Below are positions 49,646 through 58,986 of a DNA stretch of 64,000 nucleotides, in pieces. Numbering within the stretch: the first letter of the stretch is position 1; each line of letters starts with the position of its first letter. Under the pieces are notes generated by a model. The model was not told where the DNA came from. It searched no databases and was given only the letters and a program-made list of their open reading frames with translations. The position numbers were made by a program, and so were the translations under genes. The stretch spans positions 1 through 64,000 of the forward strand of contig DVIN01000059.1 in assembly GCA_018711275.1 (NCBI GenBank). Reading direction: 5' to 3'. This DNA is from Candidatus Pullilachnospira intestinigallinarum. Lineage in GTDB: Bacteria > Bacillota > Clostridia > Lachnospirales > Lachnospiraceae.

Positions 49646-50506
49646 ATGAACAACAAAATCACCATGACACTGAATGCGGATCATCTTCTGATCCAGGCAC
49701 TGCAGGAGGATATCACCAGCGAGGATATCACCACCAATTCCGTCATGCCGGCTCCCAGGCAGGGGGAAGTGGAGCTGATCTGCAAGCAGGACGGTGTCAT
49801 CGCGGGTCTTGCGGTCTTTGAGCGGGTATTCCAGCTGCTGGACGATACCGTAAAAGTGGAATTTTTCTGCCAGGACGGGGACGAGGTAAAGAACGGCCAG
49901 CGGATGGCTGTGGTGCGGGGCGATATCCGGGCGCTGCTTTCCGGCGAACGGGTGGCTCTCAATTATCTGCAGCGGATGAGCGGCATCGCCACCTACACCC
50001 GTTCCATCGCCAGTCTGCTTCGCGGAAGCCGCACAAAGCTTCTGGACACCCGGAAGACCACCCCGAATATGCGGGTATTTGAAAAATATGCCGTCAAGGT
50101 GGGCGGCGGCTACAACCACCGGTATAACCTTTCTGACGGAATTCTCTTAAAAGACAACCACATCGGAGCCGCCGGCAGCGTCACAAAAGCCGTACAGATG
50201 GCAAAGGAATACGCGCCTTTCGTGCGGAAAATCGAGGTGGAAGTGGAAACTCTGGAAATGGTTCAGGAAGCGGTGGAGGCCGGAGCAGACATCATCATGC
50301 TGGACAACATGAGTCCGGAGCAGATGAAAGAGGCCGTAAAACTCATTGACGGCCGTGCCGAGACCGAGTGTTCCGGCAACGTCACCCGGGAAAATGTGGA
50401 ACGTCTGCTGGATATCGGCGTGGATTACATTTCCAGCGGCGCGCTGACCCATTCCGCGCCGATTCTGGACATTTCTCTGAAAAATCTTCATCCGGTGGAG
50501 GAGTAA
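49646..50506 (+). CDS. nadC: nicotinate-nucleotide diphosphorylase (carboxylating)
   Basis: 286 aa; LLDTRKTTPNMRVFEKYAVKVGGGYNHRYNLSDGILLKDNHI. Confidence 0.97.
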   Translation: MNNKITMTLNADHLLIQALQEDITSEDITTNSVMPAPRQGEVELICKQDGVIAGLAVFERVFQLLDDTVKVEFFCQDGDEVKNGQRMAVVRGDIRALLSGERVALNYLQRMSGIATYTRSIASLLRGSRTKLLDTRKTTPNMRVFEKYAVKVGGGYNHRYNLSDGILLKDNHIGAAGSVTKAVQMAKEYAPFVRKIEVEVETLEMVQEAVEAGADIIMLDNMSPEQMKEAVKLIDGRAETECSGNVTRENVERLLDIGVDYISSGALTHSAPILDISLKNLHPVEE

Positions 50507-50526
50507 AACGATCAGGAGGTGAACCC

Positions 50527-51039
50527 ATGGGAAAAGGAACCGAGAGAAGACAGGAAATTCTGCGGCTGATGGCTGCCAGTCAGCGGCCGCTGTCAGGGGC
50601 CTGGCTGGCGGAACATTTTTCCGTGAGCCGGCAGGTAATCGTTCAGGACATTGCCCTGATCCGGGCCGCCGGGAAGGAAATCATCTCCACCAACCGGGGC
50701 TATGTGCTGAAAGTCCCCCTGCAGGCCAGACGATCGGTAAAATGTTACCACACCGACGAACAGATCACCGAGGAGCTGTATGCGGTGGTGGATCTGGGGG
50801 GCTGCGTGGAGGACGTCTATGTGAACCACAAGGTATACGGCCAGCTGCGGGCCCGGCTGGATGTGGCCTCCCGCCGGGACGCGGACCGTTTTGTGGAATC
50901 CATCCATTCCGGAATGTCCACCCCTTTAAAATCGGTGACCTCCGGCTATCACTACCACACCATCCTGGCAGATTCCCCGGAGACTCTGGATCTCATCGAG
51001 GAAGCCCTGCGGAAGAAGGGGTTTCTCTGTGAAACCTGA
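50527..51039 (+). CDS. niaR: transcription repressor NadR/NiaR (HTH_11 + 3H domain)
   Basis: MGKGTERRQEILRLMAASQRPLSGAWLAEHFSVSRQVIVQDIALIRAAG; three conserved His motifs; downstream of nadABC. Confidence 0.94.
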   Translation: MGKGTERRQEILRLMAASQRPLSGAWLAEHFSVSRQVIVQDIALIRAAGKEIISTNRGYVLKVPLQARRSVKCYHTDEQITEELYAVVDLGGCVEDVYVNHKVYGQLRARLDVASRRDADRFVESIHSGMSTPLKSVTSGYHYHTILADSPETLDLIEEALRKKGFLCET

Positions 51040-51047
51040 TTATAAAA

Positions 51048-51095
51048 CATCCCGGATCGCGACCCCATCGGCCGCGATCCGGGATGTTTCTTTTT
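51048..51095 (+). terminator. intrinsic terminator of nadABC-niaR operon
   Basis: CATCCCGGATCGCG...CGCGATCCGGGATGTTTCTTTTT. Confidence 0.9.
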
Positions 51096-51141
51096 CTGTT
51101 ACTTATTCAATATCAGGCAGTCTGCCGTGCGCAGCGCCTGT

Positions 51142-52509
51142 TTATTTTCCCATCTGGAAAAATGTCTTATAGCACCGGTAGGTCTCATACACATCCGCCT
51201 TGGAGCTCACCTCATAGGGCGCATGCATATTCAGAATCGGCACGCCCAGATCCACCACATCCATGCCGTAAGCCGCAGTGATATAGGCGATGGTTCCGCC
51301 GCCTCCCACATCGATCTTGCCCAGCTCCGCGGTCTGATACTGGATATCGTCCGCGTCGAAGGCCCGGCGCAGGCTTCCCAGAAATTCCGCGCTGGCGTCA
51401 TTGGAGCCGCTCTTTCCTCTGGAACCGGTGTATTTGCTGATCACCGCTCCCTTGCCCACATAGGCGGCGTTGTTCTTCTCAAAAGCGTCCGCGTACAGAG
51501 GATCGTAGCCGGCGTTCACATCGGCGGAAAGCATGGTGGAATTTTTCAGGGCCCGGCGCAGTGCCAGCTCGCTGTACTGTCCCAGGCAGTTCAGCACTTC
51601 TGCCAGGGTATTTTCCAGGAAACGGGACTGCATACCGGTGGCGCCCACGCTGCCGATCTCTTCTTTATCCACAAACAGGCAGACATTGGTTCTCTGGCTG
51701 TTCTCCGCATCCAGAAATGCCATCAGAGAGGTAAAGGCACAGATTCTGTCGTCCTGTCCGTAAGCCATGATCATGCTGCCGTCCAGTCCGAAATCTCTTG
51801 CCCGTCCTGCGGGAACCACTTCCAGCTCCGCGGAGACGAAATCCTTCTCCTCCATGCCGTATTTTTCTTTCAGCACCTTCAGAAGAAATGCCTTCACCGG
51901 CTCCTTCTCCTCCTTGTCATCCACCGCATAGCTTCCCACCAGCAGATCCAGCGCTTCGCCCTCGATTACGGTGCTGCCCTTTTTATCCATCTGCTTTCCG
52001 GACAGGTGTACCAGCAGGTCGGTGATACCCACCACTGGATCCTCGTCCTTTTCCCCGATGGAAAGCTCCAGCACGGTGCCGTCGGTGCGGACCACGGTGC
52101 CGTGCAGCGCCATGGGAGAGGCCACCCACTGATATTTTTTGATACCGCCGTAATAATGGGTATCCAGATAGGCCAGGCCGCTGTTCTCATAAACGGGATT
52201 CTGCTTGATATCCAGTCTGGGGGAATCGATATGGGAACCGATCAGATTCATTCCTTTCTCCAGACTCTCCTGGCCAATCTGCATCAGCAGAACCGCCTTT
52301 TTCATATTTACGGCATAGATCTTGTCGCCTGCCTTCAGGCTCTCTCCTTTTTCCAGGATTTCATCCAGGTCGCGGAAGCCGTGCGCTCTGGCAATTGCGC
52401 AGATATTCGCCGCGCATTCCCGCTCAGTTTTTCCGGCGTCCAGAAAGCTTCTGTAATCACTTGCCATCTGCTCCAGCCTGTTTTTCTCCGTCTCGTTGTA
52501 CTGTCTCAT
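51142..52509 (-). CDS. M18 family aminopeptidase
   Basis: 455 aa; GSHIDSPRLDIKQNPVYE, CLFVDKEEIGSVGATGMQSRF, HAPYEVSSKADVYETYR. Confidence 0.94.
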   Translation of the reverse strand: MRQYNETEKNRLEQMASDYRSFLDAGKTERECAANICAIARAHGFRDLDEILEKGESLKAGDKIYAVNMKKAVLLMQIGQESLEKGMNLIGSHIDSPRLDIKQNPVYENSGLAYLDTHYYGGIKKYQWVASPMALHGTVVRTDGTVLELSIGEKDEDPVVGITDLLVHLSGKQMDKKGSTVIEGEALDLLVGSYAVDDKEEKEPVKAFLLKVLKEKYGMEEKDFVSAELEVVPAGRARDFGLDGSMIMAYGQDDRICAFTSLMAFLDAENSQRTNVCLFVDKEEIGSVGATGMQSRFLENTLAEVLNCLGQYSELALRRALKNSTMLSADVNAGYDPLYADAFEKNNAAYVGKGAVISKYTGSRGKSGSNDASAEFLGSLRRAFDADDIQYQTAELGKIDVGGGGTIAYITAAYGMDVVDLGVPILNMHAPYEVSSKADVYETYRCYKTFFQMGK

Positions 52510-53686
52510 TTTTCTTTTCTCCTTTGAATATAGTAATCAACTCCCGCTTTTTCAGCCGGTCGTATACCAACTGCCGAAACAGGGTATAACAGACGGACAT
52601 CAGCGGGATAAATACCAGCATACCCACAATTCCCATCAGGCTGCCGCCCACGGTAACCGCCACCAGCACCCAGATGGAAGGCAGCCCCACAGAGCTTCCC
52701 ACCACATGGGGATAGATCAGGTTCCCCTCAATCTGCTGAAGGATCAGGAACATGATCACAAACAGCACCGCCTGCATGGGATTTTCCATCAGAATCAGGA
52801 ACGCGCCCACCACGCAGCCGATAAAAGCTCCGAAAATGGGGATCAGCGCCGTAAATGCCACCAGAATTCCCACCAGCAGCGCATAGGGAAAACGGAAAAT
52901 CGTCATGGTGATAAAGAACATGCTTCCCAGAATCACCGCTTCCAGGCACTGCCCGGTAAAAAAATGGGAAAAGGTGGTATAAGCCAGGGACGCCACATGA
53001 TCGATCCAGTCAGCTCCCTTTTTCGGCAGAAACGCGTACATGATCTTCCGCACCTGCACACTGAGCCGCTCTTTCTGCAGCACAATGTACATGGCAAACA
53101 CAAAGGCAATCACAAAATTTGTGGCCGCGCTCACCACGCCGGAGACAATGTTCACCGTAGACCCCAGAAGATTTGTGGCGCCATTGCGCAGAAAAGTCAC
53201 CGCATTCTGCATCAGGCCTTCCCAGTCGATCTCCAGGGTATTCAGCCATTCCATGATCTGGGGATAATCGTTAAAAGTCTGCATCCCCCACTGCTGAATG
53301 GAAGGAACAAAATTCCGGATATCCACACTCAGCCGGTAAATCGTTGCGCCCAGCTGAGGAACCACCACCCCGAATACAATGGCGATTACCGCAAGAATCA
53401 GAATCAGGGCGATCACCAGGCTCAGAGGCCTGGACAGTTTTTTCATCAGTCTGCCAGGCCTTCCCTGCTTCAGCTTTCTGCGGCCGAAGACATTCCGCTC
53501 CACAAAATTCATGGGAATGTTAATGACAAACGCAATTGCTCCCCCCAACGCGAAGGGATAGATGATCCGGAACAGAAATACAATCGCTCCTATCACGGTG
53601 CCGAAATTCTGCAGGCCCACCAGGACCAGCACCGTGAAAACAATCAGGAGCATGATTTTCTTCATGTTTTCTTTACTTAGATCCAA
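52457..53686 (-). CDS. AI-2E family transporter (PerM-like)
   Basis: 409 aa; ILVAFTALIPIFGAFIGCVVGAFLILMENP, NLIYPHVVGSSVGLPSIWVL. Confidence 0.93.
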   Translation of the reverse strand: MDLSKENMKKIMLLIVFTVLVLVGLQNFGTVIGAIVFLFRIIYPFALGGAIAFVINIPMNFVERNVFGRRKLKQGRPGRLMKKLSRPLSLVIALILILAVIAIVFGVVVPQLGATIYRLSVDIRNFVPSIQQWGMQTFNDYPQIMEWLNTLEIDWEGLMQNAVTFLRNGATNLLGSTVNIVSGVVSAATNFVIAFVFAMYIVLQKERLSVQVRKIMYAFLPKKGADWIDHVASLAYTTFSHFFTGQCLEAVILGSMFFITMTIFRFPYALLVGILVAFTALIPIFGAFIGCVVGAFLILMENPMQAVLFVIMFLILQQIEGNLIYPHVVGSSVGLPSIWVLVAVTVGGSLMGIVGMLVFIPLMSVCYTLFRQLVYDRLKKRELITIFKGEKKNETVQRDGEKQAGADGK

Positions 53687-53760
53687 TCTGCTACCTCCAT
53701 AAAAATGGGATGTCCCGCGCCCAAATCCTGCTCCGGCGCCGGGAGCATCCCTCCTGCGCG

Positions 53761-54636
53761 TTATCTGTTCTGTTCTTCCGCTTCATCTGTTCCGGAAGCC
53801 GCTTCCGCCCGGACGGGTTCTTTGGCATCCCCGGAAGCTTTCCCCGGCTGTTCCGCATGTTCGGTTTCCGTGGAAGCGGTCTCCGTCTGTTCTGTCTCTT
53901 CGTTATCTGCCGGAGACGTTCCTTCTTTATCTTCCGCTTCCTGCGTGTCATGATCAGCCGCCGCGTTCATGGCTGCCACAAACTCCAGATCATCATATTT
54001 TACCGGATGCCCCTGGGGCTGTTTCTGCGTTTCTTCAGGCGTTTCACCGGCCACCCGGGCGGCCAGTTCCTCATCTTTTACCTGCGCCTTTGCCCGCTGC
54101 ATCAGACTTGTGGTCTTTTTCGGCTGCTGCCGGCCCCTGGCCGTTCTGCTGGGATCCACCACATAAATTCTCTTGGGATCCGCTTTTGCCAAGCGCAGAT
54201 TCTTCCGCAGCGCCCAGATCAGCACGCCGGGCATCAGGATGGCGGAAATCCAGGAAAGCGCCCCGGTAACCCCCATCAGAAACAGGTACGCCTGCTGCAG
54301 CAGAGATACCGCAGTATAAATGCCGGCCACAATTTTCAGGATCTTCACCTTGTCCAGCCGGTTGGCCAGCCGGAAACTGAACAGCCCGGTGAAAATCTGG
54401 GTAAGTCCCAGGATCAGATAAACGACTCCGATGGATACCAGAAGCGGCACCGTGTAGCCGCCCTCCAGCAGCTGCTGTCTTGCCTCCACGGAAGCTTCAC
54501 TGCCGCCCAGCGACATGGACAGCATCATCACTCCCTGAAATACTACGCTGATGGCCGTGAAAATCAGCAGTGCGCCGATCATCTGCAGCAGCATCTTTCC
54601 CTGAATGGACTTGATTTCTTCTACACTTTGACTCAT
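53761..54636 (-). CDS. hypothetical membrane protein with charged C-terminal tail
   Basis: 291 aa; four TM-like segments then Glu/Thr-rich low-complexity tail. Confidence 0.75.
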   Translation of the reverse strand: MSQSVEEIKSIQGKMLLQMIGALLIFTAISVVFQGVMMLSMSLGGSEASVEARQQLLEGGYTVPLLVSIGVVYLILGLTQIFTGLFSFRLANRLDKVKILKIVAGIYTAVSLLQQAYLFLMGVTGALSWISAILMPGVLIWALRKNLRLAKADPKRIYVVDPSRTARGRQQPKKTTSLMQRAKAQVKDEELAARVAGETPEETQKQPQGHPVKYDDLEFVAAMNAAADHDTQEAEDKEGTSPADNEETEQTETASTETEHAEQPGKASGDAKEPVRAEAASGTDEAEEQNR

Positions 54637-54776
54637 GCTATTCCTCCTGCCTGCATCCCCGCCTCCGCCCGCCCTGCGGGCCCGGGAAGATGCGTCCGTT
54701 AAAGAACATTGTAGTAAGGAAGAGACTGTTTGTCAAATTAAAAATTTATGTACAAAACAACAATGTACCCACTGTA

Positions 54777-55643
54777 TTACAAATCATCCGGCAGCGAAAT
54801 CCGCCTCCCGGCCCGCAGCCGGTGCAGCCGTCCCCCCAGCACCTCCTTCAGAATCCCGAAGGCCTCTTCCCCGGTGCAGTGGCCCGTATAGATTTCCGGA
54901 ATCTCCATATCCCGCAAGGTCTCTCCCAACTGGCGAATCTCCTGCGGGGAGAAGGGCATGCCAACGCCTCCCGGGCCTCCCTTCAGATGAAAGCCTCCCA
55001 GCACCGCCCGGACGGGCGTGCCCGGAAAACGTCGGGCTGCCTCCCGGATCGTCCGGTCGATTCCCCCGTGGGAACAGCTGCTGAGAATCACCAGGCCTTT
55101 TGCCGTCTGCAGCACCAGGCTCTGTTCATGGGCAAAAGTATCCGGCTGCAGCGTCCCGCCGGTTTTCTCATACATTTTCTCCTTTACCGCCCGCTCCCCG
55201 TCAGAGGGGCCCTCATGGCCCAGCACCCAGACACCGGGAAGAATCTGCATCTCCCCGGAAAGGAAACAAAACCGCTCCCGAAAAGCCTGCACCGGGTCCG
55301 GAAGCCCGATGAAGCGGGGGCTCCCGGAGGTCAGGGAATAGTATTCCCCGAAAGCTTCCTCTCTGGCATATACTTTTCCCGCAGGATTTCTCCGAAACCA
55401 CTCCGCCAGCCCTCCGCCATGGTCGTAATGACCGTGGGAAAGCACGGCAAATTCCGCCTCCTCCACATGGATTCCCAACCGGTCCGCATTTTCGGCAAAT
55501 ACCGCGGTGGAACCGGCATCCAGCAGGAAGGAATGGCCTTCGTACCGGATCCAGAAAGAAAGCCCATGCTCCGCCGCAAGACCTTCACCGGCCGTATTTT
55601 CCGCCAGCACGGTAATCTCCACAGACATTTCCTCCCTCCTCAC
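54777..55643 (-). CDS. MBL-fold metallo-hydrolase
   Basis: 288 aa; LSHGHYDHGGGLAEWF, LSSCSHGGI, GGFHLKGG. Confidence 0.92.
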   Translation of the reverse strand: MRREEMSVEITVLAENTAGEGLAAEHGLSFWIRYEGHSFLLDAGSTAVFAENADRLGIHVEEAEFAVLSHGHYDHGGGLAEWFRRNPAGKVYAREEAFGEYYSLTSGSPRFIGLPDPVQAFRERFCFLSGEMQILPGVWVLGHEGPSDGERAVKEKMYEKTGGTLQPDTFAHEQSLVLQTAKGLVILSSCSHGGIDRTIREAARRFPGTPVRAVLGGFHLKGGPGGVGMPFSPQEIRQLGETLRDMEIPEIYTGHCTGEEAFGILKEVLGGRLHRLRAGRRISLPDDL

Positions 55644-55822
55644 ATCTGATGCCGGACGATCCGATACTCATCGTCCAGACGGTAGTAGGGACACTGGTAA
55701 AAGGTATCGGTCAGAAACCGGTACATTTCATCCTCGTCCAGATTCACATCGCAGAAATACTCTTCCGTATCCTCATCGTAGGTATAATTGCTGCAGGTAT
55801 CACAGCTGGTTTTCTGTGCCAT
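55640..55822 (-). CDS. small Cys-containing protein (DUF6472-like)
   Basis: 60 aa; CDTCSNYTYDEDTEEYFCDVNLDEDEMYRF...CPYYR. Confidence 0.75.
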   Translation of the reverse strand: MAQKTSCDTCSNYTYDEDTEEYFCDVNLDEDEMYRFLTDTFYQCPYYRLDDEYRIVRHQM

Positions 55823-55900
55823 GTTCTTTCTCCTTTTGTTTTTTCTATACCCGGAAATGTCTGCACAGCGACAGTTCCGCCTTCCGGCTTTGCCGAACCG

Positions 55901-56827
55901 TTACCTTGCACAGTCTCCGCTCTCTCCGGCCAGCACCTCAAGTCCGTGATCCAGCGCCGGAAGAATATATTCCAGGCTTTCCGCCACCGCCTTGGGACTT
56001 CCCGGCAGATTGATGATCAGGGTTTTTCCCCGAATGGCGGAAACGGCCCGGCTCAGCATGGCCCGCTTTGTGATGGTCATGGAATAGGCGCGGATGGCCT
56101 CGGCGATTCCGGGCGCCATCCGGTCTGCCACCGCCAAAGTGGCCTCCGGCGTCCGATCCCTGGGGGCAAATCCCGTTCCGCCGGTGGTGAGAATCAGATC
56201 CACGCCCACCCGGTCACAAAGCCGGATGAGCGTCTGTTCTATTTCCGCCTGTTCATCGTGAATCAGCAGCTGTTCCACCACCAGATAAGGCCCGGCCTCC
56301 ACCATCCGGCGGATCAGCGGCCCGCTCTCGTCCTTGCGAAGCCCGGCCGCTCCCTTATCACTCATGGTCACCACGCCCACCCGGAACCGATGATTCTGTC
56401 CGGTAATCTCCATGGAATCCCCGGGGCGGATCGTGCCGCCTTTCAGCACCTTCGCGAATACCCCCTCCCGGGGCATGATGCAGTCTCCCACCTGCCGGAA
56501 AATGGCACAGTGGGAATGACATTCCTTTCCGATCTGTGTCACCTCCAGCTGCACCTGGCCGCAGGAAAGAACGGTTCCCACCGGCAGGGAGGCAAAGTCT
56601 ATTCCCTCCACCACCAGATTTTCCCCGAAATCTCCAAAGGCCACCCGGGCGCCCCTTTGGCCAAATTCCTGAATTTTTTCCAGGGACAGAAGGCTCACCT
56701 GCCGGTGCCATTTCCCCGCATGGGCGTCCCCGGCGATTCCCAGATCCTCCACAAATTCTCCCTGCGGCACCGGATGCTTTGCCGTTCCTTTTTTCTCACT
56801 GACACAAACCGCTCTCACAATTCCCAT
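55901..56827 (-). CDS. MOSC domain fused to MogA/MoaB-like molybdopterin-binding domain
   Basis: 308 aa; VAFGDFGENLVVEGIDF (MOSC) and LILTTGGTGFAPRDRTPEAT (MoCF_biosynth). Confidence 0.92.
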   Translation of the reverse strand: MGIVRAVCVSEKKGTAKHPVPQGEFVEDLGIAGDAHAGKWHRQVSLLSLEKIQEFGQRGARVAFGDFGENLVVEGIDFASLPVGTVLSCGQVQLEVTQIGKECHSHCAIFRQVGDCIMPREGVFAKVLKGGTIRPGDSMEITGQNHRFRVGVVTMSDKGAAGLRKDESGPLIRRMVEAGPYLVVEQLLIHDEQAEIEQTLIRLCDRVGVDLILTTGGTGFAPRDRTPEATLAVADRMAPGIAEAIRAYSMTITKRAMLSRAVSAIRGKTLIINLPGSPKAVAESLEYILPALDHGLEVLAGESGDCAR

Positions 56828-56842
56828 TTCGGCATACCTCCT

Positions 56843-57880
56843 TCAATGTCTCCCCTTCCCGAATCCACAGTTGGGGAACGTACAGACCGGACAGTTCATA
56901 CAGAAGCCGCCTTCCCCCAGGGCCGCCAGCTCATCGGCAGTCACCGGGTCATCCGCCATCACCCGCGGCAGCACCAGATCGAAAATCGTCCGCTTTGAAT
57001 ACATCACGCATCCGGGCAGGCCCAGCACCGGAATCCTTCCCCCTTCCCAGGAAAGATACGCCATCAGCAGCATGGCTCCCGGCAGCACCGGCGCTCCATA
57101 GGAAATGATTTCCGCTCCCGTATCGGCAATGGCTCCCGGGGTCCGGTCATCGGGATCCACACTCATGCCGCCGGTGCAGAGAATCATCCGGGCCCCCTGC
57201 CGGGCAAAATCCAGAATTGCTTCCCGGATATGATCCTTCTGATCATCCGTGTACGTCTGCCCCAGAACCTGCGCCGGATACTCTGCCAGCTTTTCCCGGA
57301 TCACCGGGCCGAAGGTATCCTGAATTCTCCCGTAAAACACTTCGTTTCCCGTGGTGACAATCCCCACCTTCTTTTCCTGAAAGGGAAGGATCTGAAACAG
57401 CGGAGCCGGGCCTGCGGCCCTGCGGGCCTTATCCATCTTTTCCTGTTCGATCACCAGGGGAATAATTCTGGTTCCCGCCAGCCGGTCTCCCTTTTTCACA
57501 GGTACATCCCCGTGGCGGCAGGCAATCATCATCTCTCCCAGCCGGTTTACCGCGTACAGCCCCTGGCGGTTCACTTTGAACAGGCCGTCCCTGTCGGCAA
57601 TCAGTTCAATTTTTCCTTCCGACACATCGGAGCCGTGCATCCCGTCTCCCCGGCAGATTTCATACAGGATACGGGCCGCCTCATTTTCATGGAGAATGCC
57701 CTCTTTCTTCTCCCATACAAACAGATGATCCTTTCCCAGCCTGAGAAGCACGGGAATATCCTCCTCTGTGACAATATGTCCCTTCCGGAATGCCGGTCCT
57801 TTTCTCTCGCCTTTTACAATTTCCGTAATGTCATGGCAGAGTACATGCCCCGCCGCGTGAATTGTTTCAATTTCTTTCAT
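56843..57880 (-). CDS. MoeA-like molybdopterin-binding protein with C-terminal Cys cluster
   Basis: MKEIETIHAAGHVLCHDITEIV; ILCTGGMSVDPDDRTPGAI; C-terminus GGFCMNCPVCTFPNCGFGKGRH. Confidence 0.9.
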   Translation of the reverse strand: MKEIETIHAAGHVLCHDITEIVKGERKGPAFRKGHIVTEEDIPVLLRLGKDHLFVWEKKEGILHENEAARILYEICRGDGMHGSDVSEGKIELIADRDGLFKVNRQGLYAVNRLGEMMIACRHGDVPVKKGDRLAGTRIIPLVIEQEKMDKARRAAGPAPLFQILPFQEKKVGIVTTGNEVFYGRIQDTFGPVIREKLAEYPAQVLGQTYTDDQKDHIREAILDFARQGARMILCTGGMSVDPDDRTPGAIADTGAEIISYGAPVLPGAMLLMAYLSWEGGRIPVLGLPGCVMYSKRTIFDLVLPRVMADDPVTADELAALGEGGFCMNCPVCTFPNCGFGKGRH

Positions 57881-58014
57881 CTTCCCAATCTCCCTGATTT
57901 CACCTTTACGGCCGCCCTCCGGGCTTATCATGAAAGTGGCCCGCCGCCCTGCGGCGGCCGGCCAGATTCTGTCCGTTCAGCCCTGCGGCCACACCGCCGC
58001 CAAAGCATGCCGGG

Positions 58015-58533
58015 TTATGCCCAAATAATATAATTTTCTTTTCTGGGTTTCGGGTCCGGAAGCGGATCCTTCGCATATCCCAGAATACAGTTTCCAATAC
58101 CGATATAATCATCGGAAAGTCTCCATTTTTTCAGCAGTTCCTTTCCCTCCGGGGTTTCAAATACTTCTCTGGCCCGGTGAATCCAGCAGGAAGCCACGCC
58201 CAGGGACGCCGCCGCATTCATCAGATTCCCCATCACCAGACTGCCGTCCTCCACACAGGTACCGCGGTTCTTGTCAGCCAGCACCACAACCACTGTGGGC
58301 GCTCCGTAAAACGGATCTCCATTGTTTCCCATCACCGCCGCGTTCATCCGGGAAAGCTGCCCGATCGTCTCCGGATCCTGAACCACTACCATCACCGGTG
58401 ACTGGGCTCCCATACCGGTGGGCGCATAGGTGCCGGCCTCCAGGATCTGCTTCAGATCCTCCTCCTTTACCTGATCGGGGAGATATGCTCTCACGCTTCT
58501 TCTTGTGGTCAAAGTTTTCAACGTCTCATTCAT
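58015..58533 (-). CDS. nitroreductase family protein
   Basis: 172 aa; LTTRRSVRAYLPDQVKEEDLKQILEAGTYAPTGMGAQ; GIGNCILGY. Confidence 0.94.
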   Translation of the reverse strand: MNETLKTLTTRRSVRAYLPDQVKEEDLKQILEAGTYAPTGMGAQSPVMVVVQDPETIGQLSRMNAAVMGNNGDPFYGAPTVVVVLADKNRGTCVEDGSLVMGNLMNAAASLGVASCWIHRAREVFETPEGKELLKKWRLSDDYIGIGNCILGYAKDPLPDPKPRKENYIIWA

Positions 58534-58736
58534 TGTCGGTTCCTCCTCCTGCTGTTATTTTGTAACAGATCAGCCTTCCGGCTGAACTGTTACGTTTTTG
58601 CCTTGCGGATACCTTTCGAAAAAGAAAGGCACCGCAAAACCTCTGCCTTTATTATAACGGTTCCCTTTTCCCGATACAAGCGAATTTTATTCTTGCCTTT
58701 TCCGTTTCCGCATGCTATAATAAGATCCGTCCGCAG

Positions 58737-58820
58737 GCCGGTGTGTCGGAATTGGCAGACGAGACAGACTCAAAATCTGTTATCCGCAAGGGTGTGTGGG
58801 TTCGAGTCCCACCACCGGCA
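58737..58820 (+). tRNA. tRNA-Leu (anticodon CAA)
   Basis: GCCGGTG acceptor pairs with CACCGGC; anticodon stem ACAGA-CTCAAAA-TCTGT; GGTTCGAGTCC T-arm; variable arm present. Confidence 0.96.
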
Positions 58821-58831
58821 GTCAGAATTTT

Positions 58832-58875
58832 CAGGGGCAGGAGTGATTCATAAGAATCGCGCCTGCCCCTGTTTG
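58832..58875 (+). terminator. terminator downstream of tRNA-Leu
   Basis: CAGGGGCAGG...CCTGCCCCTG followed by TTTGT. Confidence 0.75.
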
Positions 58876-58986
58876 TAACTGTCTGCAGTGTTTTCATACG
58901 TTCCGCCGTCAGAGAGCAGCAACCGGATCTTCGGCGCCCAGGCAAAGAAAAACTGCCGCGCCCTTTCCCCTTCCTGCCTCAGCTTT

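Noticed and set aside
58715-58945. 76-aa ORF on the minus strand containing GGGTRTHTPLRITDFESVSSANSDTP
   Set aside because: This peptide is the antisense translation of the tRNA-Leu gene, a well-known spurious annotation.
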